Below are positions 51,834 through 59,906 of a stretch of DNA of 64,000 nt, one piece after another. Made by a program: the position numbers and the translations under genes. The stretch's first letter is position 1; every line of letters starts with the position of its first letter. This DNA comes from Anaerolineae bacterium (GTDB taxonomy: Bacteria; Chloroflexota; Anaerolineae; Promineifilales; Promineifilaceae): positions 1 to 64,000 of the forward strand of contig JAHDWJ010000008.1 of assembly GCA_023384415.1 (NCBI GenBank). Direction: 5' to 3'. A model generated the notes under the pieces. That model saw nothing but the letters and a program-made list of their open reading frames with translations, ran no database searches and was not told where the DNA came from.

Positions 51834-52622
51834 ATGACCGACGGCATTGTTTTGCATCGTTCTGAATTCCTGGTCTTACTAGACGCCATGAAAGTACCAG
51901 GGATCATTGGCATAGATAATGAAGCCCTATTACCAAAGCATCAAGCGGAACAACAACAATTAGTTCAACAAGGTGTCCGCCGTCTGGCCCAACGAGGCTG
52001 GCTGTATGGAGAAAATGGCAGCTATGTTTTACATGGCGATCTGATGATGATGGCTTCAGTGGTAGCCCTGCCACAAATCGTTTTTATCACTGTCCGGGAA
52101 ACCGCCGAAACAGGGGGGCAACTATTTTGCCATTATCTAACCAACCAATACATTGTAGAACAAACTTTACCGGCCCCAGAACAATACCGCCTGGCAACTT
52201 TACCGGATTTGCCCACCCTGTGGCAGCGGCTGTACCATATTTTGCCCCTGCCAGAAACAAACGAAGGTGTACCTGGTTTTTCTTTGTCTGAAGCAGATTT
52301 TGGGCTGTTTTATGAACAGGTGAAGGCAAGGGACGCGGCCGCGATAAATCAACACCTCACCACCCATCAGGTCGCCGCATCCAGCCGCACTGCTCTGATA
52401 CAAACCCTGGAAACAGCCCAGGTGTGGGGGACAACAGCTATCCTGGCCGTTAAAGGGACGCAAGTCACTGATGCCCGTAATCTGGCCCTGTTCAGCAACG
52501 AGCAGCAAGTCTGGCAGATGGCCCAACCCTACCCCGACCTGACACGCTTTCTCATTGAACCGACCAACCAGGCTGCAAATCAGCAACAGTTGGCTCAATG
52601 GCTGCAAGAATTGAGCAAATAA
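51834..52622 (+). CDS. EspG-like T7 accessory/chaperone protein, paralogue 1
   Basis: A 262-residue soluble protein. The pattern resembles EspG, the cytoplasmic chaperone that binds type VII substrates in mycobacteria: an N-terminal segment LVLLDAMKVPGIIGIDNEAL, LVQQGVRRLAQRGWLY, then strands such as PQIVFITVRE and YIVEQTLPAPEQYRL, and a C-terminal strand-helix portion. Homology to the gene at 54743 is clear (IIGIDNEALLP with VIGLDNERLFP, QYIVEQ with DIIVEQ). Its position directly behind a WXG effector fits a cognate chaperone; an immunity protein is the alternative. Aaggag precedes ATG 51834. Confidence 0.55.
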   Translation: MTDGIVLHRSEFLVLLDAMKVPGIIGIDNEALLPKHQAEQQQLVQQGVRRLAQRGWLYGENGSYVLHGDLMMMASVVALPQIVFITVRETAETGGQLFCHYLTNQYIVEQTLPAPEQYRLATLPDLPTLWQRLYHILPLPETNEGVPGFSLSEADFGLFYEQVKARDAAAINQHLTTHQVAASSRTALIQTLETAQVWGTTAILAVKGTQVTDARNLALFSNEQQVWQMAQPYPDLTRFLIEPTNQAANQQQLAQWLQELSK

Positions 52623-52654
52623 AGCGACATACATCTATTTAAGGAGAAGACAGT

Positions 52655-53434
52655 ATGCCACTCTTGCACATGGAAACAGACACAGTACGCACAGTTGGGC
52701 AGCAGTTAAATCAGGCGACCAATTCTATCCAACAGCACAGCCAGCAATTAGCCCAATCCGCACAAACTCTGGTCTCGGCCTGGGAAGGAAATGCCGCCAA
52801 CCTATTTACCAATGAGATACAGTTGTCAATAAAACAGATTAGCCTTCTCGCTGAAAGTGGTACTGTCTTAAATCAACGTCTTCAACGTGAAATTCTTGAA
52901 TGGGAACAAGTCGCGGCTCAATTAGGAAATGGGCTTTTAAATAAAACCGGGAATGCAATATTATTGGGTCAGGAAACAATATCAAACCATCTGCCCAACA
53001 TCAATCCCGATTCGGCAATAACCCCAGCACAACAACAGAAACTTTTGCATTTAGAAGAAAAATATTATCAAATCTTTAATCAAATGAAGGCCGAGCAAGA
53101 TGAAATTTATCGACTCTATGAAGAACTCGAGCAAAAAAGGCAAGAAGGGATTGACAACGGAGTTGAGATACTTTTTTCTATTGCCTTAGAATTGATAAAA
53201 ACCGGTCAAACACCTACTCCCTATCAGGTGCTTTCGTTAGTTGGGAAATCTTCTATAAAATCCGTTAAATATGCCGCTGAGGCGGTTGATTGGGCATATC
53301 AATCAATGAAAGTAACCGATAAATACCTTGCTATTCAATCTTCACTAGGGGATAGATATACTGCAATGGGTAAACTCGCCGAACAAATTCAACAAATTGA
53401 TCCAAAATGGTCACCACCCAACATCTATTCTTAG
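52655..53434 (+). CDS. WXG N-terminus with helical C-terminal domain, probable T7 substrate (2)
   Basis: A 259-residue protein beginning MPLLHMETDTVRTVGQQLNQ, with the W-E-G turn at 43-45 and LNQRLQREILEWEQVA closing the hairpin. The rest (about 100-259) is predicted helical, with a coiled-coil-like EIYRLYEELEQKRQ stretch and a C-terminal helix-rich region without Cys. No enzymatic motif is seen. Aaggagaagacag precedes the ATG. It follows the first EspG-like gene by 32 bp and its stop lies 50 bp before the next WXG gene, so the five genes look cotranscribed. Confidence 0.78.
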   Translation: MPLLHMETDTVRTVGQQLNQATNSIQQHSQQLAQSAQTLVSAWEGNAANLFTNEIQLSIKQISLLAESGTVLNQRLQREILEWEQVAAQLGNGLLNKTGNAILLGQETISNHLPNINPDSAITPAQQQKLLHLEEKYYQIFNQMKAEQDEIYRLYEELEQKRQEGIDNGVEILFSIALELIKTGQTPTPYQVLSLVGKSSIKSVKYAAEAVDWAYQSMKVTDKYLAIQSSLGDRYTAMGKLAEQIQQIDPKWSPPNIYS

Positions 53435-53484
53435 TGCCTTGGAAATCACGTTGGCCAAGTTTGCTTGTTTGTGAGGATCCAAAA

Positions 53485-54627
53485 ATGCCAATTTTACATA
53501 TGGAAACAGATATAGTAAGAAGTGTAGGCAAAGCGATGGGTATCGCGGCCGCGAACCTGCTCCAAGAACAACAAAACCTCAACCGGGCGGCGTCTGTTCT
53601 TAGCAGCGGGTGGCAAGGTCAAAGTGCCTACCAATTCAGTGACGAATTAGCCATCGCTCTCCACCGCCTCGCCGATGCAGCCCAGGCTGGGAATCATCTC
53701 AATCAACGCCTCCAGCGAGAAGTCACTGAATGGGAACAGGTAGCGGCCGCTTTCGGCAGCTCGTCAGGGTCTACATCTGATGGGGGAAGCGGAATAATTG
53801 GTGACGGGAATGCCAATCAGACGGATAGCGGTAATTCGTCCGACTCACCTACTGTCATGCATCCCGATGATGTCTTCAATGAAAAATACATGCAGGATAT
53901 GATCAATAAACCTATAACAGGAGAAAATTCCCCCCGCTTGAACGAGTTGATGGAACAATTTAATAGTCGTCAACCCCCTCCCAATCCGCCTGATAAGGGG
54001 ATGCGGGAAACCCTCAGGGAAATGGCCGAAATACGTGGCGAACCCCCTGAATCCTTTTATGCCCAATACCAGGAATATATTCGGTACTATGAAATATCAG
54101 ACGACAAACCGCATATTGACCTCAATAAACATGATAATTATTTAGGCACCACCGTTTCCTTACGCTATGGCACAGTTGTTGGTGATGTTTTGGGTCTTGA
54201 TCCCGTGTTTGGCGCGTTACTCAACCCAACAGGGGGCCTTGTTGGCTCAGGCAGTGTATCGTACCAAGCTGGCCCAAATGATGTAATGGCCTACCATGGC
54301 GTCTTTCACGATGCTGGCGGATATTTATACAACAAACAAGGCAAAGGACCTGGGTACGATTATTTACAACAAGAGAGAATCCCTACACACTCGGCTGTGT
54401 CAGGCCAATTAAGCGGTATTAAGTTTTGGAATTCGCAACCAGGACTTAACAATCAGGCCAATATACTGGTAGAAGTGAGAACACAAGCATATTTGCAAAG
54501 AGACAACTTTATTGAGGATGTCAAAACAACCACAGGCAATACAGCCATCAAAACAAGCGTTGCTATAAGCAAAGGGGTAAACGATGTTAAAAATGTTTCC
54601 CAAACCATTTTTGGCTGGCCATCCTGA
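53485..54627 (+). CDS. WXG N-terminus with HD-containing C-terminal domain, probable T7 toxin/effector (3)
   Basis: A 380-residue protein. Residues 1-95 are the WXG hairpin (MPILHMETDIVRSVG, W-Q-G at 43-45, LNQRLQREVTEWEQVA). A Ser/Gly-rich linker (SSSGSTSDGGSGII) and a Pro-rich region follow. The C-terminal about 160 residues contain LGTTVSLRYGTVVGDVLGLD and the motif YHGVFHDAGGYLYN with GPGYDYL. The His-Asp pair in HGVFHDAGG recalls catalytic pairs of small lipases or phospholipase-like enzymes, but no Cys framework is present, so this is a guess. The protein has the size and layout of a type VII effector. Start at 53485 (tgaggatcc upstream) rather than 53407. Confidence 0.78.
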   Translation: MPILHMETDIVRSVGKAMGIAAANLLQEQQNLNRAASVLSSGWQGQSAYQFSDELAIALHRLADAAQAGNHLNQRLQREVTEWEQVAAAFGSSSGSTSDGGSGIIGDGNANQTDSGNSSDSPTVMHPDDVFNEKYMQDMINKPITGENSPRLNELMEQFNSRQPPPNPPDKGMRETLREMAEIRGEPPESFYAQYQEYIRYYEISDDKPHIDLNKHDNYLGTTVSLRYGTVVGDVLGLDPVFGALLNPTGGLVGSGSVSYQAGPNDVMAYHGVFHDAGGYLYNKQGKGPGYDYLQQERIPTHSAVSGQLSGIKFWNSQPGLNNQANILVEVRTQAYLQRDNFIEDVKTTTGNTAIKTSVAISKGVNDVKNVSQTIFGWPS

Positions 54628-54742
54628 CTAACACGATAAGGCGCATGACGGCAATCCTGTATTGGGGAAACAACCAGCTCAAAACTCAAACCTATTTTGG
54701 TGAAGCAATTTTATCTGTTTCGCCTTCAGGAGATACCCACGT

Positions 54743-55516
54743 ATGTTTCAAGCCAAACTAGAAATTTGTGAACTGGCTTATTTATTACATTCCCTAAATG
54801 CCGAACAGGTCATAGGGTTAGACAATGAGCGGCTATTTCCTACTGATTCTGCGGCTACCCAAACATTGTTAGAAACAGGTTTGACGGCCTTAAAAACCAA
54901 TGGATGGTTGGTACCAGATGAATATGGCTTTAAGATGGCACCTCAATTGTGGCTTTTAACGGCCATTATGGTGCAGCCAGAACAAATTGTTGTTTATAAT
55001 CGCCGTGTAGAATCAGCCGGCGAACAAGTCGTAACTTATTATCTATCCCAAGATATTATTGTTGAACAGTTTCTATCTAAGGACGATCATTACCTTCTAT
55101 CCCATATATCAGGAGTGGTAGATTTCATAAACCATCTTAGCCATCTCCTGAATCTACCTGAACAAAGGGTTTGGGAACAATCGTTCGAACTAGATTTAAC
55201 TCTCTTGCAAGCTATACAGAAGGGCGATTTTACGGCATTAGAGCAAATACAATTAGGGGAAATAAAACCAGAAACAAAGCAAAATTTGCAGACAGCCCTA
55301 ACATCATTAGTTCCCTATGCTTCTCTGGATATTTTATTTACCCAGGATGGATATTTTCAATCTTCTAAACAAATGATATTCTTACAAGCTGGTAATGGGG
55401 CCATATGGTTGCTCACAACAGGCACAGAAGATAATTCTTTTACTTTACACCCTTTAGATGGTCATTACTTTACGGCTCTGTGGCAGCGGCAACTGGCAAA
55501 GACAAAAACACCCTAA
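54743..55516 (+). CDS. EspG-like T7 accessory/chaperone protein, paralogue 2
   Basis: A 257-residue soluble protein, homologous to the gene at 51834: CELAYLLHSLNAEQVIGLDN, LLETGLTALKTNGWLV, PEQIVVYNRRVESAGEQVV, QDIIVEQFLS. The second half (TSLVPYASLDILFTQDGYFQ, GAIWLLTTGTEDNSFTLHPL) is strand-rich. It again directly follows a WXG effector, so the two may form specific effector-chaperone or effector-immunity pairs. Caggagatac precedes the ATG at usual distance. It is the last gene of the + strand T7 group. Confidence 0.55.
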   Translation: MFQAKLEICELAYLLHSLNAEQVIGLDNERLFPTDSAATQTLLETGLTALKTNGWLVPDEYGFKMAPQLWLLTAIMVQPEQIVVYNRRVESAGEQVVTYYLSQDIIVEQFLSKDDHYLLSHISGVVDFINHLSHLLNLPEQRVWEQSFELDLTLLQAIQKGDFTALEQIQLGEIKPETKQNLQTALTSLVPYASLDILFTQDGYFQSSKQMIFLQAGNGAIWLLTTGTEDNSFTLHPLDGHYFTALWQRQLAKTKTP

Positions 55517-55627
55517 CAACCTTTCACTAAAGGCTTTGTCGAAAAACCCAACATAGTGACAAAGACAGCAGCAGTACCCCACTAATTACAGGTTACATCA
55601 AAAAATTATCCGAAACCTGAACAACCG

Positions 55628-57463
55628 ATGTTGAAGCGGCCGCGAATCGGACAACTTATGGCATCTAAACAGCAGCGAGAACGCAGCCTACAGCGGCAAA
55701 TCACCAGAGTAACCCACCAGTTAAACAGATTACAGGAACGCGGCCGCCGCCTGACCACTCTGCGTCTTCTCTCCTTCTTTGGGGGAATCGGGCTGAGCGG
55801 GGTCGCTTTTTTCACCCTGGGGCCACCTGGCCTGGCCGCCGGGTTACTGCTCACGGCCATCGCCTTCCTCACCGCCGTCGCCATCCATCAGCGGGTAGAA
55901 CAGCATATAACCCGCCACCAGACCTGGATTCAGATTAAACAAACCCACCTGGCCCGAATGAACCTGGCCTGGGAGCAGCTTCCCCCACCTCTGGTTATTC
56001 CCCAATCAGAGCGGCACCCCCTGGAAGTTGACCTGGATTTGTTGGGCAAGCGAGGGCTGCACCGGCTGATCAATGTGGCTGTCACCCCGGAAGGGAGCCA
56101 ACGGCTGCGCCAATGGCTCATTCGCGGCGAGATGGATGAGGCGGTAACGGCAAAACGGCAGGCGTTGGCGGCTGAACTGCGGCCGCGTCCCCTCTTCCGC
56201 GATAAGTTAGCCCTGGCCGGAATGCTCAAGGCCACTACCCCCCCCAGGCTGCAAACCGACCCCACCGCCCTGGCCTCTTTGCGCTTTTGGCTGATGCTGC
56301 TGGGGGGCGCGGCCGCGATCAACATCCTGCTCCTACTCCTCAACCTGGCTGGAATCATCGGCCCGGTGTGGCAGGTAGGGGTCGTTCTGGCTTTGATCGT
56401 GACTGGTATTCAGGGGCAGCGAATGGGGGACCTGTTTAAGGACGCGGCCGCACTCCGGGATGCGTTAGAACAATGGCTGGGTGTCTTTAGCCATTTGGAA
56501 AAGGGTCGCTACACGAAAAATCCGCACCTACGCGAACTATGTCAACCGTTCATTCATTCCCCCCATCCCCCATCCCATTTTCTACGCCGGGTCAGCCGGA
56601 TCGTGGATGCCGCCGGGGTGCGCGGCAACCCCATCGTCTGGCTCTTGCTCAACGCCTTCTTCCCCTGGGACATCTTCTTTAGCTACCGTCTAGAGCAGGC
56701 CAAAATCGCCCTGGCCAGGCAGTTGCCTACCTGGCTGGATGTGTGGCATGAGCTGGAAGCGAGCAGCAGTTTGGCCAATCTGGCTTACCTCAATCCCCAT
56801 TACATTATGCCCACTATACGAATTCCTGCGGAGGTGGACACCCCATTTGCGGGCAGCGGTCTCGGCCACCCCTTGATTCCCGAAGACCACAAGGTGCGTA
56901 ACGATTTCACCTTTGACCAGGTAGGTCGCCTCTTCCTTATCACCGGCTCGAACATGGCGGGTAAAAGCACCTTTTTACGCACGGTGGGTCTAAATCTGGT
57001 GCTGGCCTATGCCGGTGGGCCGGTGGATGCTCACAGCCTGTCGGTCGTGCCGGGCCGCCTCTTTACCTGCATCCGCGTCACCGACTCCCTGGCCGATGGG
57101 ATTTCCTACTTTTATGCCGAGGTGCGCCGCCTGCGACAACTGTTAGATGAATTGACGCGGCCGCATCCCCACCCCCTCTTCTTCTTTGTAGATGAAATTT
57201 TCCGGGGCACCAACAACCGGGAACGGCTCATCGGCAGCCGGGCGATGATCAGCCAACTGGCGGACGGCCCTGGCCTCGGCCTCATCGCTACCCATGACCT
57301 GGAGCTAATCTCTCTGGCTGATACCATCCCGACCATCAGCAACATCCACTTCCGGGAAGAAGTGCATGACGGCCAGATGGTTTTCGATTACCATTTACGC
57401 TCCGGCCCCTGCCCCACGACCAATGCCCTGAAAATTATGGCTCTGGCGGGGCTGCCGGTTTGA
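55628..57463 (+). CDS. Membrane-bound MutS-family ATPase
   Basis: A 611-residue protein. Four hydrophobic helices occur in two pairs (about 50-85 and 220-265), which is unusual for MutS. A MutS core/clamp-like part follows (about 280-400), then a complete MutS ATPase domain: Walker A ITGSNMAGKSTFLRTVG, Walker B FFFVDEIFRGTNNRER and the H-loop LIATHDLEL. No mismatch-recognition domain is present. Such membrane MutS-like proteins are known by sequence in Bacteroidetes and Chloroflexi but have no established role; DNA repair at the membrane or another ATP-driven function is possible. The ATG at 55628 has no clear ribosome site; 55658 is an alternative. Seven GCGGCCGC sites lie in it. Confidence 0.85.
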   Translation: MLKRPRIGQLMASKQQRERSLQRQITRVTHQLNRLQERGRRLTTLRLLSFFGGIGLSGVAFFTLGPPGLAAGLLLTAIAFLTAVAIHQRVEQHITRHQTWIQIKQTHLARMNLAWEQLPPPLVIPQSERHPLEVDLDLLGKRGLHRLINVAVTPEGSQRLRQWLIRGEMDEAVTAKRQALAAELRPRPLFRDKLALAGMLKATTPPRLQTDPTALASLRFWLMLLGGAAAINILLLLLNLAGIIGPVWQVGVVLALIVTGIQGQRMGDLFKDAAALRDALEQWLGVFSHLEKGRYTKNPHLRELCQPFIHSPHPPSHFLRRVSRIVDAAGVRGNPIVWLLLNAFFPWDIFFSYRLEQAKIALARQLPTWLDVWHELEASSSLANLAYLNPHYIMPTIRIPAEVDTPFAGSGLGHPLIPEDHKVRNDFTFDQVGRLFLITGSNMAGKSTFLRTVGLNLVLAYAGGPVDAHSLSVVPGRLFTCIRVTDSLADGISYFYAEVRRLRQLLDELTRPHPHPLFFFVDEIFRGTNNRERLIGSRAMISQLADGPGLGLIATHDLELISLADTIPTISNIHFREEVHDGQMVFDYHLRSGPCPTTNALKIMALAGLPV

Positions 57464-57539
57464 GTTTCGAGTTTGTCCGTGAGTAATCTCCGCATCTCCA
57501 TTAACCATTCACCAATTCACCAATTAATTATTATTTACC

Positions 57540-58394
57540 ATGTTTCTCATCACCGGGGCCGCAGGCAAGACAGGGTTAGCCATCATCCGGACATTGGCCA
57601 GGCGAGGCATGGCGGTGCGGGGGTTGGTGCGGCGGGCGGAACAGGGGATACAGGTGCAGGCGGCCGGGGCCAATCAGGTGGTTTATGGGGATATGGCCCA
57701 GGCGGGGGTACTGGCCCAGGCGATGGTCGGAGTGCAGACGGTGTACCATATCTGCCCCAATATGCACCCAGACGAACTGGAGATTGGTAAACAGTTGATC
57801 GCGGCCGCGCAGCAGCACCATCTCAGCCACATCGTCTACCACTCCGTGCTGCACCCCCAAACCCCGGCCATGCCCCACCATTGGCAAAAAAGCCAGGTAG
57901 AAGAAAAGCTGTTCACGGCCGGTATCCCATACACCATTTTGCAGCCCACCGCCTACATGCAAAACCTGCTGGCGGGCTGGCCAACGATTATCGAGCAGGG
58001 GATTTTGGCCAACCCGTACCCGGTCACCACCCGGTTAAGCCTGGTAGATTTGCAGGATGTAGCGGAGGCGGCCGCACGGGTGCTGACCGAATCAGGCTAT
58101 TTTTTCGCTACCTACGAACTGGTAGGCACAGAGCCGCTAAGCCAGCTTGCCCTCGCCGAGACGTTCAGCCAGGTATTGAACCGCCCGGTAACGGCCCAGG
58201 AGATTCCCCTGGCACAATGGCAGCAGAACGCGGCCGCGCATCTTTCCCCTTACGCTCTAGACAGTTTAAGCAAGATGTTCCGCTACTACGCCGCTTATGG
58301 GCTGGAAGGCAATCCCAACAGTTTACACTGGCTGCTAACGCGACCGCCAACTTCCTTAACCAGCTTCATTACACGTGCGGCCGCTGGCGCGTAG
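57540..58394 (+). CDS. NmrA-like NAD(P)-binding oxidoreductase or sensor
   Basis: A 284-residue Rossmann protein of the NmrA/HSCARG group. It starts MFLITGAAGKTGLAIIRTLA (glycine-rich NADP loop), keeps IVYHSVLHPQ and the QPTAYMQNLLAG region, and ends with a substrate-binding lobe. The family includes NAD(P)H:quinone oxidoreductase-like enzymes and redox sensors without catalytic Tyr-Lys. The usual SDR YxxxK is not evident, so sensor or reductase cannot be decided. Spacer 76 bp behind the MutS-like gene with short gagtttcgagttt repeats. Confidence 0.8.
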   Translation: MFLITGAAGKTGLAIIRTLARRGMAVRGLVRRAEQGIQVQAAGANQVVYGDMAQAGVLAQAMVGVQTVYHICPNMHPDELEIGKQLIAAAQQHHLSHIVYHSVLHPQTPAMPHHWQKSQVEEKLFTAGIPYTILQPTAYMQNLLAGWPTIIEQGILANPYPVTTRLSLVDLQDVAEAAARVLTESGYFFATYELVGTEPLSQLALAETFSQVLNRPVTAQEIPLAQWQQNAAAHLSPYALDSLSKMFRYYAAYGLEGNPNSLHWLLTRPPTSLTSFITRAAAGA

Positions 58395-58490
58395 GCGAGT
58401 TTGCGAGTACAAATTAGGAGCTGTGCAGAACCGTCAACCCACTCACTCCTCATCACTCAGTCCTCAGTCCTCAACACTCTCCTTGTCACG

Positions 58491-58985
58491 ATGAAACCAC
58501 CCCCCATCCCCCCAGCCCCAGGACAAGAATCAGTTTGGGATTACCCTCGCCCGCCCCGGCTGGAACGGATCAGCAACCACATTCAGATCATCTTCAACAG
58601 CGTGATCATCGCCGACAGCCGTCGAGCCTACCGGGTATTGGAAACGAGCCATCCCCCCGTTTATTACCTCCCCCCAGATGATATACGCCAGGAATATATA
58701 CAGCCGGCCGCTGGCAGCTCCTGGTGTGAATGGAAAGGGCAGGCCGCCTATTTCACCATCCAGGTAAATGACAAAATAGCGGCGCGGGTCGCCTGGGGGT
58801 ATCTCCGCCCCACACCACCGTTTAAGGAGATTGCCGGGTATCTGGCGTTTTATGCCGGGCCAATGGATGCCTGCCTGGTAGATGGGGAACGGGCGCGGCC
58901 GCAGCCAGGCAGCTTCTACGGTGGCTGGATTACCAACAACATCGTCGGGCCATTCAAAGGGGAGCCAGGTACGATGGGGTGGTAA
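58491..58985 (+). CDS. DUF427-domain protein
   Basis: A 164-residue protein. The core PRLERISNHIQIIFNSVIIADSRRAYRVLE (here cited around NHIQIIFNSVIIADS and RVLETSHPPVYYLPPDDI) is the DUF427 signature, with WCEWKGQAAYFTI and IAGYLAFYAGPMDACLVDGE following. Proteins of this family are small beta-rich folds without known activity. ATG 58491 is used since the frame to 58401 runs through spacer repeats. It converges on the exonuclease gene. Confidence 0.88.
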   Translation: MKPPPIPPAPGQESVWDYPRPPRLERISNHIQIIFNSVIIADSRRAYRVLETSHPPVYYLPPDDIRQEYIQPAAGSSWCEWKGQAAYFTIQVNDKIAARVAWGYLRPTPPFKEIAGYLAFYAGPMDACLVDGERARPQPGSFYGGWITNNIVGPFKGEPGTMGW

Positions 58986-58996
58986 TTCAGGACGAT

Positions 58997-59773
58997 CTAT
59001 AAGCCACGCTGATACGTCAGGCTCACCGGGCAGTGGTCTGAACCCAGGACATAGGGATGGATAGCCGCGGCCGCAATACGCCCTCGCCCTTCCTCAGCCA
59101 CAAAAAAGTAATCCAACCGCCAGCCGGTGTTGCGCTGCCGCGCCCCCCCATATTGGGCCCACCAGGTATATGCCCCCGTCTGCTCTGGGTACAGGGTGCG
59201 AAAGCTATCCACATACCCGGCCTCTACCAGCGCATCCATCCAGGCACACTCTTCAGGCAAAAAGCCGGTGTGGTTACGGTTTTCTCGCGGCCGCGCCAAA
59301 TCAATCGGTTTGTGGGAGGTGTTAACATCCCCACAAAAGATAACCACCTTCCCCTCCGCTCGCAGTTGCTGACATTTAGCCAGAAAAGCGTCGCCGTAGG
59401 CCATCTTAAACGGTACCCGCAGCAGGTCGCGGCCGCCGTTAGGGAAATAAGCGGTGATAAAAACAAAATCAGGATAATGGGCGATAACCGTCCGCCCTTC
59501 CCGGTCAAATTCAGGAATGCCCAGCCCTGTTTCCACCAGCAGGGGTCGTTCGCGGCTGTACAAAGCCACCCCACTGTACCCCTTACGCTCACTGATAGCC
59601 CAATAAGTGTGATACCCTTCCGGCTGGCGCAGGGAAACGGGCAGCTCATCCGGGTGTACCCGTGTCTCTTGCAGCCCCAGGATATCCGGTTGGGTCTGGT
59701 GCAGCCAATCGAGAAATCCTTTTTTAGCGGCCGCACGCAGCCCATTCACATTCCAGGAATAAAAAGTAGCCAT
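58997..59773 (-). CDS. xth: Exodeoxyribonuclease III (AP endonuclease)
   Basis: A 258-residue member of the exonuclease III family. It begins MATFYSWNVNGLRAAAKKGF (the SWNVNG metal-site strand), has ILGLQETRVHPDEL with the metal Glu, GYSGVALYSR, VIFCGDVNTSHKPIDLARP (the catalytic Asp/Asn) and the end YVLGSDHCPVSL with the active-site Asp-His. It removes 3' blocks and cuts at abasic sites in base-excision repair. The family's normal length is about 255-270. Start at 59773; a longer frame to 59818 is encoded by the tandem ggggcaaa repeat. Confidence 0.93.
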   Translation of the reverse strand: MATFYSWNVNGLRAAAKKGFLDWLHQTQPDILGLQETRVHPDELPVSLRQPEGYHTYWAISERKGYSGVALYSRERPLLVETGLGIPEFDREGRTVIAHYPDFVFITAYFPNGGRDLLRVPFKMAYGDAFLAKCQQLRAEGKVVIFCGDVNTSHKPIDLARPRENRNHTGFLPEECAWMDALVEAGYVDSFRTLYPEQTGAYTWWAQYGGARQRNTGWRLDYFFVAEEGRGRIAAAAIHPYVLGSDHCPVSLTYQRGL

Positions 59774-59783
59774 AAAAACTCCG

Positions 59784-59828
59784 CAAAGGGGCAAAGGGGC
59801 AAAGGGGCAAAGGGGCAAAGGGGCAAAG
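59784..59828. repeat. Tandem 8-bp repeat (ggggcaaa, about 5-6 units)
   Basis: Consecutive gcaaaggg units immediately upstream of the exonuclease start, in the likely leader. Repeat-number changes could alter promoter spacing. Confidence 0.85.
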
Positions 59829-59860
59829 TAACATTATCACCGACAACATCGCCTACCTAC

Positions 59861-59893
59861 CAACTCGAAACTCGAAACTCGAAACTCGAAACT
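59861..59893. repeat. Tandem 7-bp repeat (actcgaa, about 4 units)
   Basis: Runs of actcgaaactcgaa in the spacer between exonuclease and transporter genes; related gagtttcgagttt stretches sit at 28049-28082 and 57463-57475. Confidence 0.8.
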
Positions 59894-59906
59894 AGCCACT
59901 AGCAAC

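Noticed and set aside
59784..59893. CRISPR-like array in the exonuclease upstream spacer
   Set aside because: Units are 7-8 bp with no spacers; simple tandem repeats, and no cas genes in the window.
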